A stretch of DNA of 64,000 nt from Salisediminibacterium halotolerans (GCF_003814815.1 NZ_RKQQ01000001.1:496001-560000), one strand, 5' to 3'. Positions 39,732 to 47,953 are shown, counted from the first letter of the stretch. Numbers and translations: made by a program. The notes: a model not told the origin generated them from the sequence alone.

Positions 39732-40220
39732 GTTCCATATTATATCTTCCGGCGTATAAGCGGATTCGCCCGGATCCTCATCGTAATAAATCCAGACGGC
39801 GCTCTCATCGGAAAGGTCGACAACATCCGTTTCGTTTCCGGCCAATTCAGGGGTGCCGCTGTCATTTTCCGGGATCACTCCGTAATACAAACTCGCGCGT
39901 TCATGATGAATAAATTCCGGGCCGTCTCGATCGACAACTTTCTCCGTATCATGTATCCAGCCGAAGATGCCGTTTTGAAACCCGGCGATCGTCACCTCTT
40001 CGCCGTGATCGAACAAAGCGAGGTAGTAATTGTCGTATTGACGGGCATCGAGCAGATCATTTTGCCGAAATTCTCCCTCGAGCTCTTCTTGTTTGTATTC
40101 GTGAATCGGTTCTTCCGCATCTGCCGAACTTGAATCAGCAGTTTGATAAATCGTAATGACCATAAAATTCATCATAAACAATCCGGCGATCAACAGCGTG
40201 AACTTCCATTTGCGGGGCAT
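39729..40220 (-). CDS. Membrane-anchored extracytoplasmic protein, unknown function
   Basis: A 163-residue protein with the N-terminal signal-anchor KFTLLIAGLFMMNFMVITIY (residues 6-25) and an acidic outside part (many Asp and Glu). No lipobox cysteine follows, so it is a membrane-anchored or signal-peptide-cleaved protein. The outer domain has alternating aromatic segments such as YYLALFDHG and SAVWIYYDED. No family was recognised. It follows the VUT/YhhQ transporter gene by 21 bases on the same strand and may be co-transcribed. Confidence 0.6.
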   Translation of the reverse strand: MPRKWKFTLLIAGLFMMNFMVITIYQTADSSSADAEEPIHEYKQEELEGEFRQNDLLDARQYDNYYLALFDHGEEVTIAGFQNGIFGWIHDTEKVVDRDGPEFIHHERASLYYGVIPENDSGTPELAGNETDVVDLSDESAVWIYYDEDPGESAYTPEDIIWN

Positions 40221-40241
40221 AGCGCTTCTCCTTTTGCCAGC

Positions 40242-40919
40242 TCAATCCCGCGGATTGAGCCAGCGGGCGATGTAAATAAACGGTGTATCGATCACAGAAA
40301 CGATAAATTTAATCACGTACGTCGTCAGTAAAATCTCCAGCCAAACGTCCAGCGGATACCAGCCGTAAAACGCGATCGAACAAAAGATCACCGTGTCGAT
40401 GAATTGACTGATTGCTGTGCTGAACGTGTTGCGCATCCACAGCTGCGACGGCTTGCTCCAGATTTTTTTAAAAAAGGCGTATATTTGCACGTCGCATAAC
40501 TGACCGATTAAAAACGCCAGCAAACTGCCGATGACCACTTGCGGCATCATTGCAAAAATTTCCGCTAAATGCGGATGCGCGAGGTCTTCAGCATGCGGTT
40601 CAAACCAAAGAACGCCTTGCATGATGATCGTCGCAGTCAAAAGCGAGGCAAAGCCGAAAAACACGGCTTTGCGCGCTTGCTGTTTGCCGTGTTTTTCATT
40701 CAATATATCCGTCGCCAAAAAGACTGTTCCGTACATTATATTTCCAAGCGTTGCGGTTAACGTAAACAGCTCGACCGTCTTCAGTACCTGCATGTTCGCA
40801 AGGACCGTCGCAAAACCGATCCAGACGAACAGCCCGGTTTTCCCAAACAGCCGGTAAAACACGAGCAGCATCGAGAAATTGAAGACGGCGAAAATGAGCC
40901 AGATTAATTCATTCGGCAT
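40242..40919 (-). CDS. Queuosine precursor transporter (VUT/YhhQ family)
   Basis: A 225-residue integral membrane protein with six or seven hydrophobic segments. The family features ATDILNEKHGK near residue 70, VVIGSLLAFLIGQLCDV near 130 and FIDTVIF are present. YhhQ-type carriers import preQ0/preQ1 for queuosine synthesis. Upstream, a small hairpin followed by AAAACTAAGGAG recalls, but does not satisfy, a preQ1-I riboswitch. The gene lies downstream of pta, an arrangement that has no obvious functional reason. Confidence 0.85.
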   Translation of the reverse strand: MPNELIWLIFAVFNFSMLLVFYRLFGKTGLFVWIGFATVLANMQVLKTVELFTLTATLGNIMYGTVFLATDILNEKHGKQQARKAVFFGFASLLTATIIMQGVLWFEPHAEDLAHPHLAEIFAMMPQVVIGSLLAFLIGQLCDVQIYAFFKKIWSKPSQLWMRNTFSTAISQFIDTVIFCSIAFYGWYPLDVWLEILLTTYVIKFIVSVIDTPFIYIARWLNPRD

Positions 40920-40992
40920 TAAAAATAACTCCTTAGTTTTGGTGACGCAGGAAATCGCGAACTGCGGTGATGATTACGAAATCGCAGTAAAC

Positions 40993-41970
40993 TCAGTCCG
41001 TCAAGCTTTGCATTGCTGTTATGAGAGAAAGCTTATACACATCTTCTACATTACAGCCGCGCGACAAATCATTCACCGGCTTATTCAGCCCTTGCAAAAT
41101 CGGGCCGATCGCTTCATAACCGCCGAGGCGCTGGGCGATTTTATAACCGATATTGCCTGCTTCAAGGCTCGGGAAAATAAACGTATTCGCTTCGCCTTTG
41201 AGCGGCGAATCCGGTGCTTTTTTCATCGCCACGTCCGGAACAAAGGCAGCGTCAAATTGAAATTCCCCGTCGATCGGAACTTCCGGCGCTTTTTCTTGCG
41301 CAATCTTGGTTGCTTCGACGACCTTTTCTGTTTCCGGACTTTTCGCTGATCCTTTCGTGGAAAAGCTCAGCATCGCGACTTTTGGATCGATGTCGAACAC
41401 GCGCGCTGTTTTCGCTGCTTCGACAGCCGTTTCAGCCATGTCGTTTTCATCCGGGTTAATATTGATCGCGCAGTCCCCCATAATGAAACGCTCGTCCTCT
41501 TTGACCATCACAAAAGCGCCGGACGTTTTTTGCACGCCCTCTTTCGTTTTAATAATCTGCAGCGCAGGCCGGACGGTGTCGCCGGTTGCATGAGCTGCAC
41601 CGCTGACGAGTCCGGATGCGATTCCGCTGTATACGAGCATCGTGCCGAAATAATTCGGCGTTTTTAAAATCTCCGCCGCTTCTTCTTTCGTATTCTTCCC
41701 TTTGCGGCGTTCAACAAACGCGTCGACAAGTTCATCGAAACGGTCGTACGTCTCCGGGTCGTAAACAGTCAACTCTGAGACATCGAGATCAAAATCTTTT
41801 GCTTTTTTCTTTATTTCCTCTTCCCGGCCGACAATGACCGGTTCAATCACCTGTTCATTTTTTAAGCGGCCGGCGGCTTCAAGGATGCGTTCATCCATTC
41901 CTTCCGGGAATACTATCGCCGGTTTGCTCTCTTTTACTTTTTTTGCTATAGATACGAACATATCGCTCAC
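40993..41970 (-). CDS. pta: Phosphate acetyltransferase
   Basis: Interconverts acetyl-CoA and acetyl phosphate in overflow acetate metabolism. The 325-residue single-domain enzyme carries IVFPEGMDERILEA near the start, SGAAHATGDTVRPALQI in the middle, and PDVAMKKAPDSPLKG near the end. Start is GTG 41970 after AGGAGG at seven bases. Neighbours lipL and hemQ match B. subtilis (ywfL, ywfI). No catabolite-response element was convincingly seen. Confidence 0.95.
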   Translation of the reverse strand: MSDMFVSIAKKVKESKPAIVFPEGMDERILEAAGRLKNEQVIEPVIVGREEEIKKKAKDFDLDVSELTVYDPETYDRFDELVDAFVERRKGKNTKEEAAEILKTPNYFGTMLVYSGIASGLVSGAAHATGDTVRPALQIIKTKEGVQKTSGAFVMVKEDERFIMGDCAININPDENDMAETAVEAAKTARVFDIDPKVAMLSFSTKGSAKSPETEKVVEATKIAQEKAPEVPIDGEFQFDAAFVPDVAMKKAPDSPLKGEANTFIFPSLEAGNIGYKIAQRLGGYEAIGPILQGLNKPVNDLSRGCNVEDVYKLSLITAMQSLTD

Positions 41971-42087
41971 AGGACATCCTCCTTTTTTTGCTCACTATTG
42001 CTACCATACCGTTTTTACAAGCAAAAATAAATTGTTTCGCTTAAGAACGAACGAAGTTTTAATTTTCAGAACAGTCAATATCTATGC

Positions 42088-42138
42088 TTGAATAATTTGA
42101 CACCCTTCCCGTATAATGAATGAATGAATAATCACTCA
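42088..42138 (+). promoter_or_regulatory. Promoter with FadR-type operator for the dienoyl-CoA reductase operon
   Basis: TTGAAT (42088-42093) and TATAAT (42112-42117) are 18 apart. TGAATGAATAATCACTCA at 42121-42138 matches 17 of 18 positions of the FadR consensus and covers the start site. Confidence 0.8.
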
Positions 42139-42181
42139 TTTTTGGCCGCGCGATTGTAAAAGTGATGAAGGGGGAAAAACT

Positions 42182-44116
42182 ATGCCATGCGATGCACTGT
42201 ATGAACCGCTGAACGTCCGCAATTTCACCTTTAAAACCCGGGTGATTATGGGCTCGATGCACGTCGGTCTTGAAGGAATGGAGCGCGGGATTGAACGCTT
42301 GACGGAATTTTATAAACGCCGCGCTTCCCAAGACGTCGGTCTGATCGTCACCGGCGGCGCTGCTGTCAATCCGGAAGGAAGCGGCGGAGTTGATTTTATG
42401 ACGATTTACGAAGAGGAAGACATCAACCGTTGGCGCCCGCTGACAGACGGTGTGCACGAAGCGGGCGGAGCGATTGCCCTGCAGCTGTTCCACGCCGGCC
42501 GCTATGCGTACAAAGATTTAACCGGAATCGATCCGGTTGCGCCGTCCCCGCTGCAGTCGCCGATTAACCCGGATATTCCCGCGGAACTGACAGATGACCA
42601 AGTCGAACGAACGATCCGTGATTTTGCCGGCGGAGCGAAACGCGCGAAAGACGCCGGGTTCGACGCTGTTGAAATTATGGGATCGGAAGGCTATTTAATC
42701 AATCAGTTCATGTCTCCGGTGACCAATCACCGCACCGATCGCTGGGGCGGAACTTTGGAAAATCGCATGCGCTTCTCGCTCGATATTACCCGGGCGGTCC
42801 GAGAAGCTGTCGGTGAGGATTTCCCTGTGCTGTTTCGCATGTCAGGCACCGATTTAATCGACGGCAGCACGACCGAAGAGGAGACGCTGATTTGGGCGCA
42901 AGAGCTCGTAAACGCCGGCGCAGACATTTTAAACGTCGGTATCGGCTGGCACGAGTCGAAAACCCCGACGATTTCGATGAAAGTCCCGCGCAAACATTTC
43001 GTTCCTGTTGCCGAAACGATCGCCGGCACCGTCGATGTCCCAGTCGTCGCTTCCAACCGGATTAACGATCCGCGCGATGCAGAGGACATTTTAAAAAACG
43101 GCCGCTGTTCGCTCGTGTCGATGGCGCGCCCGTTTCTCGCCGACCCGGATATTGTCACAAAAGGACGCGACGGAAGGTTCGAGGACATTAACACATGCAT
43201 CGCTTGCAACCAGGCGTGTCTCGACCATGTATTTGAGCTGAAGCCGGCATCATGCCTCGTCAATCCGGAAGCCGGCAGAGAGATTGACTTTACGATGCCG
43301 GCAGTGTCCAATGCAGAGAAAAAGCATATTGTCGTTGTCGGCGCCGGTCCCGCCGGACTTGAAACGGCCCGGGTCGCAGCCGAACGGGGGCATAAAGTCA
43401 CCCTGATTGACGAGCGTGATGAACTGGGCGGGCAGCTGAATTATTCAAAGCGAATTCCCGGCAAAGAAGAATTTTACGAGACGATTCGTTATTTCCGCGT
43501 GCAGCTGGAAAAGCACGGCGTCGACGTACAGCTCGGTCAATCCTTAACGCCAAACGATCCGCTCGTCGACGAAGCCGATGAAATTGTGATCGCGACAGGC
43601 ATTGTTCCGCGCGTTCCGGATATCCCCGGTTCAGATCATCCGCACGTTCATTCTTATCGCGGTATTTTCGACGGTGTTGTCACACCGGCGAAAAGCGCGA
43701 TTATCATCGGCGGCGGCGGGATTGCCTGCGATCTATCGTTATTTATGCATGAACGCGGCACAAAGTCGATCAGCATGCTGCAGCGAAACCGTTCCTTTGC
43801 CCGCGGGATCGGCAAGACAACGCGCTGGGCAACGATCATGGAACTGAAACAAATCGGCGTAAATATGATCGGGGAGATCGAGTCCTATCAATCGATGGAC
43901 GATTCGTCGGTTACATTTACGCGCAAAGGGGAAACAGCGACACTGGAAGCAGAGCAAATTATTCTCGCTGCCGGCCAGCTCGTGAATCGGTCGCTTGCCG
44001 AGGTTTTGGAACAAAAAGGAAAAATTGTTCACGTAATCGGGGGAGCGAAAGACGCGCTCGGCCTTGATGCAAAAAAAGCAATCTATGACGGGACCGTACT
44101 GGCCCGAGCGTTATAA
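42182..44116 (+). CDS. 2,4-dienoyl-CoA reductase-like NADH:flavin oxidoreductase
   Basis: A 644-residue multidomain flavoenzyme. The N-terminal old-yellow-enzyme barrel binds FMN (about residues 1-330). A 4Fe-4S cluster motif CIACNQAC begins near 339, with a fourth cysteine in PASCLVNP. The C-terminal half has a FAD/NAD(P) module with VVGAGPAGLETARVA and IIIGGGGIACD. The E. coli FadH-type enzyme reduces 2,4-dienoyl-CoA during breakdown of unsaturated fatty acids. The FadR-type operator upstream and the crotonase downstream support that role, although other enoate reductases share this architecture. Confidence 0.85.
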   Translation: MPCDALYEPLNVRNFTFKTRVIMGSMHVGLEGMERGIERLTEFYKRRASQDVGLIVTGGAAVNPEGSGGVDFMTIYEEEDINRWRPLTDGVHEAGGAIALQLFHAGRYAYKDLTGIDPVAPSPLQSPINPDIPAELTDDQVERTIRDFAGGAKRAKDAGFDAVEIMGSEGYLINQFMSPVTNHRTDRWGGTLENRMRFSLDITRAVREAVGEDFPVLFRMSGTDLIDGSTTEEETLIWAQELVNAGADILNVGIGWHESKTPTISMKVPRKHFVPVAETIAGTVDVPVVASNRINDPRDAEDILKNGRCSLVSMARPFLADPDIVTKGRDGRFEDINTCIACNQACLDHVFELKPASCLVNPEAGREIDFTMPAVSNAEKKHIVVVGAGPAGLETARVAAERGHKVTLIDERDELGGQLNYSKRIPGKEEFYETIRYFRVQLEKHGVDVQLGQSLTPNDPLVDEADEIVIATGIVPRVPDIPGSDHPHVHSYRGIFDGVVTPAKSAIIIGGGGIACDLSLFMHERGTKSISMLQRNRSFARGIGKTTRWATIMELKQIGVNMIGEIESYQSMDDSSVTFTRKGETATLEAEQIILAAGQLVNRSLAEVLEQKGKIVHVIGGAKDALGLDAKKAIYDGTVLARAL

Positions 44117-44138
44117 CCGAAAAAGGAGGCAACCGCTG

Positions 44139-44873
44139 ATGGAAACCATTCATTATCAAGTGGAAGACCGCGTCGCAAAAATTCAGATGATGCGAACGGA
44201 TGTGAAAAATGCGATCAACGAGACGATGCACAAAGAATTGTACGAAGCGTTTCGCAAAGCATCGATTGATGATGAGGTGTCGGTGATTATGCTAACCGGC
44301 ACCGCCGGATCGTTTTCGAGCGGAGCTGATCTCAAAAGCATTCCCGTCGAAGATATGGAAACTTTTGATCACGGCGATTATCTGGAGCGCACGTACAACC
44401 GGCTGCTGTTGTTAATGGAGGAAATCACGAAACCGACAGTCGCTTTTATTAACGGAACGGCCGTCGGCGCCGGGCTCAGCCTTGCGCTTGCCTGCGACTT
44501 TCGCTACGCCGTCTACGACGCAAAGCTCGCTTTGTCGTTTATGCAAATCGGCTTAACACCCGATGCCGGCGCTTCGTATTTTCTCCCGCGGATCGTCGGC
44601 CTCGCCAAAGCGCTGGAACTTGGCACAGGCAAACATTTCAGCGGCGAGGAAGCCTATCATCTCGGGCTTGTCAACGGCATCGGCGAACCGTCTGAACTGA
44701 TTGAACAATTAAAACTGATGCCGGTACCGGCTTACGGGCTGATGAAACAAAACATGAAATTCGGCATGAGCGGATCATTACAAGACGTGCTCGAAGCGGA
44801 AACGTCCGGCCAGCGCGTGGCAGGGAAATCGGAGCAGCATATAGAGGCCGTCAGTACGTTTTTGAAAAAGTGA
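44139..44873 (+). CDS. Crotonase-fold enoyl-CoA hydratase/isomerase (PaaG-like)
   Basis: A 244-residue crotonase family protein. The oxyanion-hole segments GSFSSGADLKS and GTAVGAGLSLALACD are present. The hydratase glutamates are not: the first position is Ser in GAGLSLA, and the second region reads GLTPDAGASYFLPR with an aspartate, as in PaaG-type isomerases. A double-bond isomerase acting with the dienoyl-CoA reductase is therefore more likely than a hydratase. ATG 44139 follows AAAGGAGG, 22 bases after the preceding stop. Confidence 0.85.
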   Translation: METIHYQVEDRVAKIQMMRTDVKNAINETMHKELYEAFRKASIDDEVSVIMLTGTAGSFSSGADLKSIPVEDMETFDHGDYLERTYNRLLLLMEEITKPTVAFINGTAVGAGLSLALACDFRYAVYDAKLALSFMQIGLTPDAGASYFLPRIVGLAKALELGTGKHFSGEEAYHLGLVNGIGEPSELIEQLKLMPVPAYGLMKQNMKFGMSGSLQDVLEAETSGQRVAGKSEQHIEAVSTFLKK

Positions 44874-45018
44874 TCAATGACCCGGGAATATATTCACAAA
44901 ACCGACATACTTTTTCTGTAAAATTCGAGGTATAATTACATTGTGTTTGTGTCCGGAAAGCACAGACATGTCATCATTTATGGCGCAATGGTAAAAATTT
45001 TTTTGTTCGACTCCTTGA

Positions 45019-45048
45019 AAAAAGCCAGTATCTAGCGATACTGGCTTT
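45019..45048 (+). terminator. Terminator before repeat copy 5
   Basis: AAAGCCAGTAT pairs with ATACTGGCTTT. It lies 150 bases after the crotonase stop. The stretch between (44874-45018) holds a TATAAT box near 44930, then a TGTTTGTG/CACAGACA hairpin: possibly a small RNA. Confidence 0.75.
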
Positions 45049-45412
45049 AGAGTATTGACAAAGTCATGACATCGATCGATGTCTTATTAAAAGGAACGGA
45101 TGACTACGCATCGTCCGGCTTCTTTCCGCGGGCGAGCGCCGAGCCGCTTCGGGCTTGCCCTGCAGGGTCTCGTCTGTCTCGCTATCCCGCAGGAAAAAGC
45201 CGGGATGCTGGGTCATCCTCCTTCTTTGAATCGAGGTATTCATAATAAAGAAAGCCAAGCATCCACTCCTCCGACGCCTCCGGGAAAGCAAGAGACGAAG
45301 ATCCGGATTCGGCGGTCTGATACCGCCGAATCCTAGCTGAGTCCTTGCCCGGGGCAAGCGGAGGGTAGTGGCTGCGTGGCTTACGTCAAAATAATCGTTT
45401 GTCTACAACCTT
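45049..45412 (+). repeat. Structured terminator-associated repeat, copy 5
   Basis: About 364 bp. It starts TTAGAGTATTGACAAAG just at the terminator and ends CGTTTGTCTACAA. A perfect palindrome GACATCGATCGATGTC lies near the left end. Hairpin I has a long GC-rich tip. The 127-nt core is 45254-45380; its closing stem GCCAaGCA/TGCGTGGC has one mismatch. By eye it differs from copy 6 at only about a dozen positions. No matching hairpin stands at the right side. Confidence 0.88.
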
Positions 45413-45524
45413 ACCGAACGCCGATAAGACGCCCGGTTTTTGTTTTTATGCTGATTTTAGTACAATGGAACATGGTTAAAATATAACATTACCACATCAC
45501 ATAGACTGAAACGGAGTGATAATA

Positions 45525-46268
45525 ATGGCAGAACCGGCAAAAACGTTAGACGGTTGGTATGTAATGCACGACTTTCGTAAGATGGACTGGGCGGCTTGGA
45601 AACAGCTCAGCCCGCACGAACGCGAATCAATCATCAGTGAATTTTCGAATATGATCTCTTCTTTGGAAGAAACAGAAGGGAACCTCGAGGGCAGCCACGG
45701 CTTGTTTTCGATCGTCGGACAAAAAGCCGATTTCATGATGATGCTTTTGCGTCCGACGATGGATGAGTTGCACGAAATCGAAAACATTTTCAATAAATCG
45801 CGCCTGGCTGAATTTACGATCCCGGTTTATTCGTATGTGTCTGTCGTCGAATTGAGCAATTACCTGCCTTCCGACAAAGATCCGAACGAAGACCCGGAAA
45901 TTCAGGCCCGTTTAAAACCGATCCTGCCGAAATGGCAGTACGTTTGCTTCTATCCGATGGATAAACGCCGCGACGGCGAGGACAACTGGTACATGCTGAA
46001 CATGGAAGACCGCCAGGAAATGATGCGCAGTCACGGGATGATCGGCCGCAGCTATGCGGGGAAAGTGAAGCAAATTATCAGCGGTTCTGTCGGTTTCGAT
46101 GATTGGGAATGGGGCGTCACTTTGTTTGCCCACGACGTGCTGCAGTTTAAAAAACTCGTGTATGAAATGCGTTTTGACGAGGTCAGCGCGCGTTACGGCG
46201 ACTTCGGTTCCTTCTATGTCGGCATCCGCATGGAAAAAGAAACCATTCCGTCTTTCTTTCACGTCTAA
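45525..46268 (+). CDS. hemQ: Coproheme decarboxylase HemQ
   Basis: Last enzyme of the coproporphyrin-dependent haem pathway of Firmicutes; oxidatively decarboxylates coproheme to haem b with peroxide. The 247-residue chlorite-dismutase-family protein has the conserved [14 protein letters not shown] near residue 67, the [11 protein letters not shown] segment with its catalytic-region tyrosine, and [15 protein letters not shown] containing the haem-ligand histidine region. ATG 45525 follows CGGAGTG. The gene is enclosed by two nearly identical direct copies of the repeat element (copies 5 and 6). It matches B. subtilis ywfI beside pta. Confidence 0.94.
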   Translation: MAEPAKTLDGWYVMHDFRKMDWAAWKQLSPHERESIISEFSNMISSLEETEGNLEGSHGLFSIVGQKADFMMMLLRPTMDELHEIENIFNKSRLAEFTIPVYSYVSVVELSNYLPSDKDPNEDPEIQARLKPILPKWQYVCFYPMDKRRDGEDNWYMLNMEDRQEMMRSHGMIGRSYAGKVKQIISGSVGFDDWEWGVTLFAHDVLQFKKLVYEMRFDEVSARYGDFGSFYVGIRMEKETIPSFFHV

Positions 46269-46277
46269 CTTGCTTTG

Positions 46278-46306
46278 AAACGGTCCGGCAAATGCCGGAC
46301 CGTTTT
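46278..46306 (+). terminator. hemQ terminator hairpin (left of repeat copy 6)
   Basis: AAACGGTCCGGC pairs with GCCGGACCGTTT. A variant copy stands at 46671-46702. Confidence 0.85.
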
Positions 46307-46670
46307 AGAGTGTTGACAAAGTCATGACATCGATAGATGTCCTATTAAAAGGAACGGATGACTACGCATCGTCCGGCTTCTTTCCGCGGGCGAGCGCCGA
46401 GCCGCTTCGGGCTTGCCCTGCAGGGTCTCGTCTGTCTCGCTATCCCGCAGGAAAAAGCCGGGATGCTGGGTCATCCTCTTTCTTTAAATCGAGGTATTCA
46501 TAATAAAGAAAGCCACGCATCCACTCCTCCGACGCCTCCGGGAAAGCAAGAGACGAAGATCCGGATTCGGCGGTCTCATACCGCCGAATACTAGCTGAGT
46601 CCTTGCCCGGGGCAAGCGGAGGTTAGCGGCTGCGTGGCTTACGTCAAAATAATAATTTGTCTACAATCTG
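46307..46670 (+). repeat. Structured terminator-associated repeat, copy 6
   Basis: About 364 bp between two related terminators. The left end reads TTAGAGTGTTGACAAAG (its first TT belongs to the hairpin T-run) and the right end TTTGTCTACAATCTGA. The core is 46512-46638, 127 nt, closing with the perfect stem GCCACGCA/TGCGTGGC. Inside are CCTCCG/CGGAGG, a 10-bp ATTCGGCGGT stem and a CTTGCC/GGCAAG hairpin. Orientation is the same as hemQ. Confidence 0.88.
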
Positions 46671-46702
46671 AAACAGTCCGGCCAATGCCGAACTGTTTTT
46701 TT
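46671..46702 (-). terminator. ywdK-side terminator hairpin (right of repeat copy 6)
   Basis: AAACAGTCCGGC and GCCGAACTGTTT. Compared with 46278-46306, the outer G-C is replaced by A-T with pairing kept; one inner pair is broken. Confidence 0.7.
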
Positions 46703-47072
46703 ATTCGTTTACCGCGGCGATAAAAATCAGCACCCAGCCGGCGAGAAAGGCGGCGCCGCCGATCGGCGTAATCGCGCCGAATACGCGAATACCTGTCAAA
46801 CTGAGCGCATACAGACTGCCGGAAAAAATAATAATCCCGGCCGTAAAGGCCCAGCCCGCGCCGTAAAGAAGGCCGGTCGCCGATAAGTAGCGCGTCAAAA
46901 TCGCGACGGCTAAAATCGCGACCGTATGTATCATGTGATAGAGCACGCCTGTTTCGAATGTCTCCGTGCGCCCGGTTTCAGCAAGCCGCTCGCTGAGGGC
47001 ATGCGCGCCAAACGCGCCGATCGCAACAAATAAAAACCCAAAAACACTGGCGATGATTAAAAACAGTTTCAT
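46701..47072 (-). CDS. DUF423 family membrane protein (YwdK-like)
   Basis: A 123-residue protein with four hydrophobic segments, from LFLIIASVFGFLFVAIGAFG at the N-terminus to FLAGWVLIFIAAV at the C-terminus. GAFGAHAL and TGVLYHMIHT are the conserved DUF423 signatures. Function is unknown. Synteny with hemQ and ywdI supports the YwdK assignment. Its stop codon abuts the right-hand hairpin of repeat copy 6. Confidence 0.88.
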   Translation of the reverse strand: MKLFLIIASVFGFLFVAIGAFGAHALSERLAETGRTETFETGVLYHMIHTVAILAVAILTRYLSATGLLYGAGWAFTAGIIIFSGSLYALSLTGIRVFGAITPIGGAAFLAGWVLIFIAAVNE

Positions 47073-47239
47073 CGTTCTCCTCCTTCGTTGATCTTCATTG
47101 TTTTCTCCGTTTCAGCGTACCATACTAAAGTTATCAGAGGCATCTGACCAAATTCGTTTGCTTCTTTGTTTCCGCAGCCGATTGATTTTTGTCAAAACTG
47201 CACAATAACGTATTTTCCGGAATAACCAGCAAATAATCT

Positions 47240-47269
47240 TTGCATTTCAGCGGGGTATTCTCATATAAT
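47240..47269 (+). promoter_or_regulatory. Predicted promoter of the GNAT gene
   Basis: TTGCAT (47240-47245) and TATAAT (47264-47269) with an 18-base spacer, 37 bases before the start codon. Confidence 0.5.
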
Positions 47270-47305
47270 CAAAGCACTATACATCCGCTGAAAGCAGGTG
47301 ACTCT

Positions 47306-47929
47306 ATGACCGATATCACTGTCCGTCCGTATAAAATCGAAGACTTTGATGAACTGCTCGAAATCCAGAAAGAAGCTTTCCCGCCGCCGTTTCCCGAAGA
47401 TCTCTTGTGGAACCGGGCGCAAATCGCGGCTCATACCGAAGCTTTCCCTGCCGGAGCGATGATCGCTGAGGTCGACGGCGAAGCAGCCGGCTCGGCCACG
47501 TCGTTGATTATCCGCTATAACGGGAAAAAACATACATGGGACGATGTCGCCGACGAAGGCTATATCCGCGGATCACATAAACCCGGGGGAGACACGCTTT
47601 ACGGCATTGATCTCTGCGTCCGCCCGAAATTTCGCGGAACCGGTGTCGCGAAAGCTCTTTACGAAGCACGGAAACAGCTGGTGAAATCGTACGGGTTAAA
47701 GCGCTATATTGCCGGATCGCGCATCCCCGGGTACCATAAATACGCCGATGAACTTACCGCTGAGGAGTACGTCGAGAAAGTGAAAAACGGCGAATTAAAT
47801 GATGAAGTGCTGACCTTTATGCTCCTGCAAGGACTGGAAATCAAACACGTCCTCGCCGATTACCTCGATGATGAAGAATCGTGCCATTACGGTGTCATTG
47901 TAGAATGGCAAAACCCGGAGTTCAGCTGA
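47306..47929 (+). CDS. GNAT family N-acetyltransferase
   Basis: A 207-residue acetyl-CoA-dependent acyltransferase. The opening TVRPYKIEDFDELLEIQKEAFP and the acetyl-CoA-binding loop RPKFRGTGVAKALYEA are typical of the superfamily. The substrate is unknown. The C-terminal part, with KHVLADYLDDEESCHYGVIVEW, resembles Bacillus GNAT proteins that are sometimes fused to nitrilases, but only the GNAT part is present here. ATG 47306 follows GCAGGTG. The terminator overlaps the last codons. Confidence 0.85.
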   Translation: MTDITVRPYKIEDFDELLEIQKEAFPPPFPEDLLWNRAQIAAHTEAFPAGAMIAEVDGEAAGSATSLIIRYNGKKHTWDDVADEGYIRGSHKPGGDTLYGIDLCVRPKFRGTGVAKALYEARKQLVKSYGLKRYIAGSRIPGYHKYADELTAEEYVEKVKNGELNDEVLTFMLLQGLEIKHVLADYLDDEESCHYGVIVEWQNPEFS

Positions 47930-47947
47930 TCAAGCGCTCCGGGTTTT
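47911..47947. terminator. Terminator overlapping the GNAT gene end
   Basis: AAACCCGGAG pairs with CTCCGGGTTT around a 16-nt loop; T-run on the plus strand. It may also serve ywdI from the other side. Confidence 0.75.
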
Positions 47948-47953
47948 GTACGT

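Noticed and set aside
44980-45020. tRNA-like pieces (GCGCAATGGTA and GTTCGACTCC)
   Set aside because: The two pieces are only about a dozen bases apart, leaving no room for an anticodon arm, and no acceptor stem can be formed.
45100-46594. Similar open frames of 60-120 codons recurring in the repeat copies, such as 45100-45336 and 46358-46594
   Set aside because: They lack ribosome-binding sites, are broken or differently ended in the other copies, and the changes between copies preserve stems rather than codons. They are by-products of GC-rich repeated DNA.
45049-46670. CRISPR array
   Set aside because: The repeated units are long, far apart and surround genes. There is no regular short repeat-spacer pattern and no cas gene.
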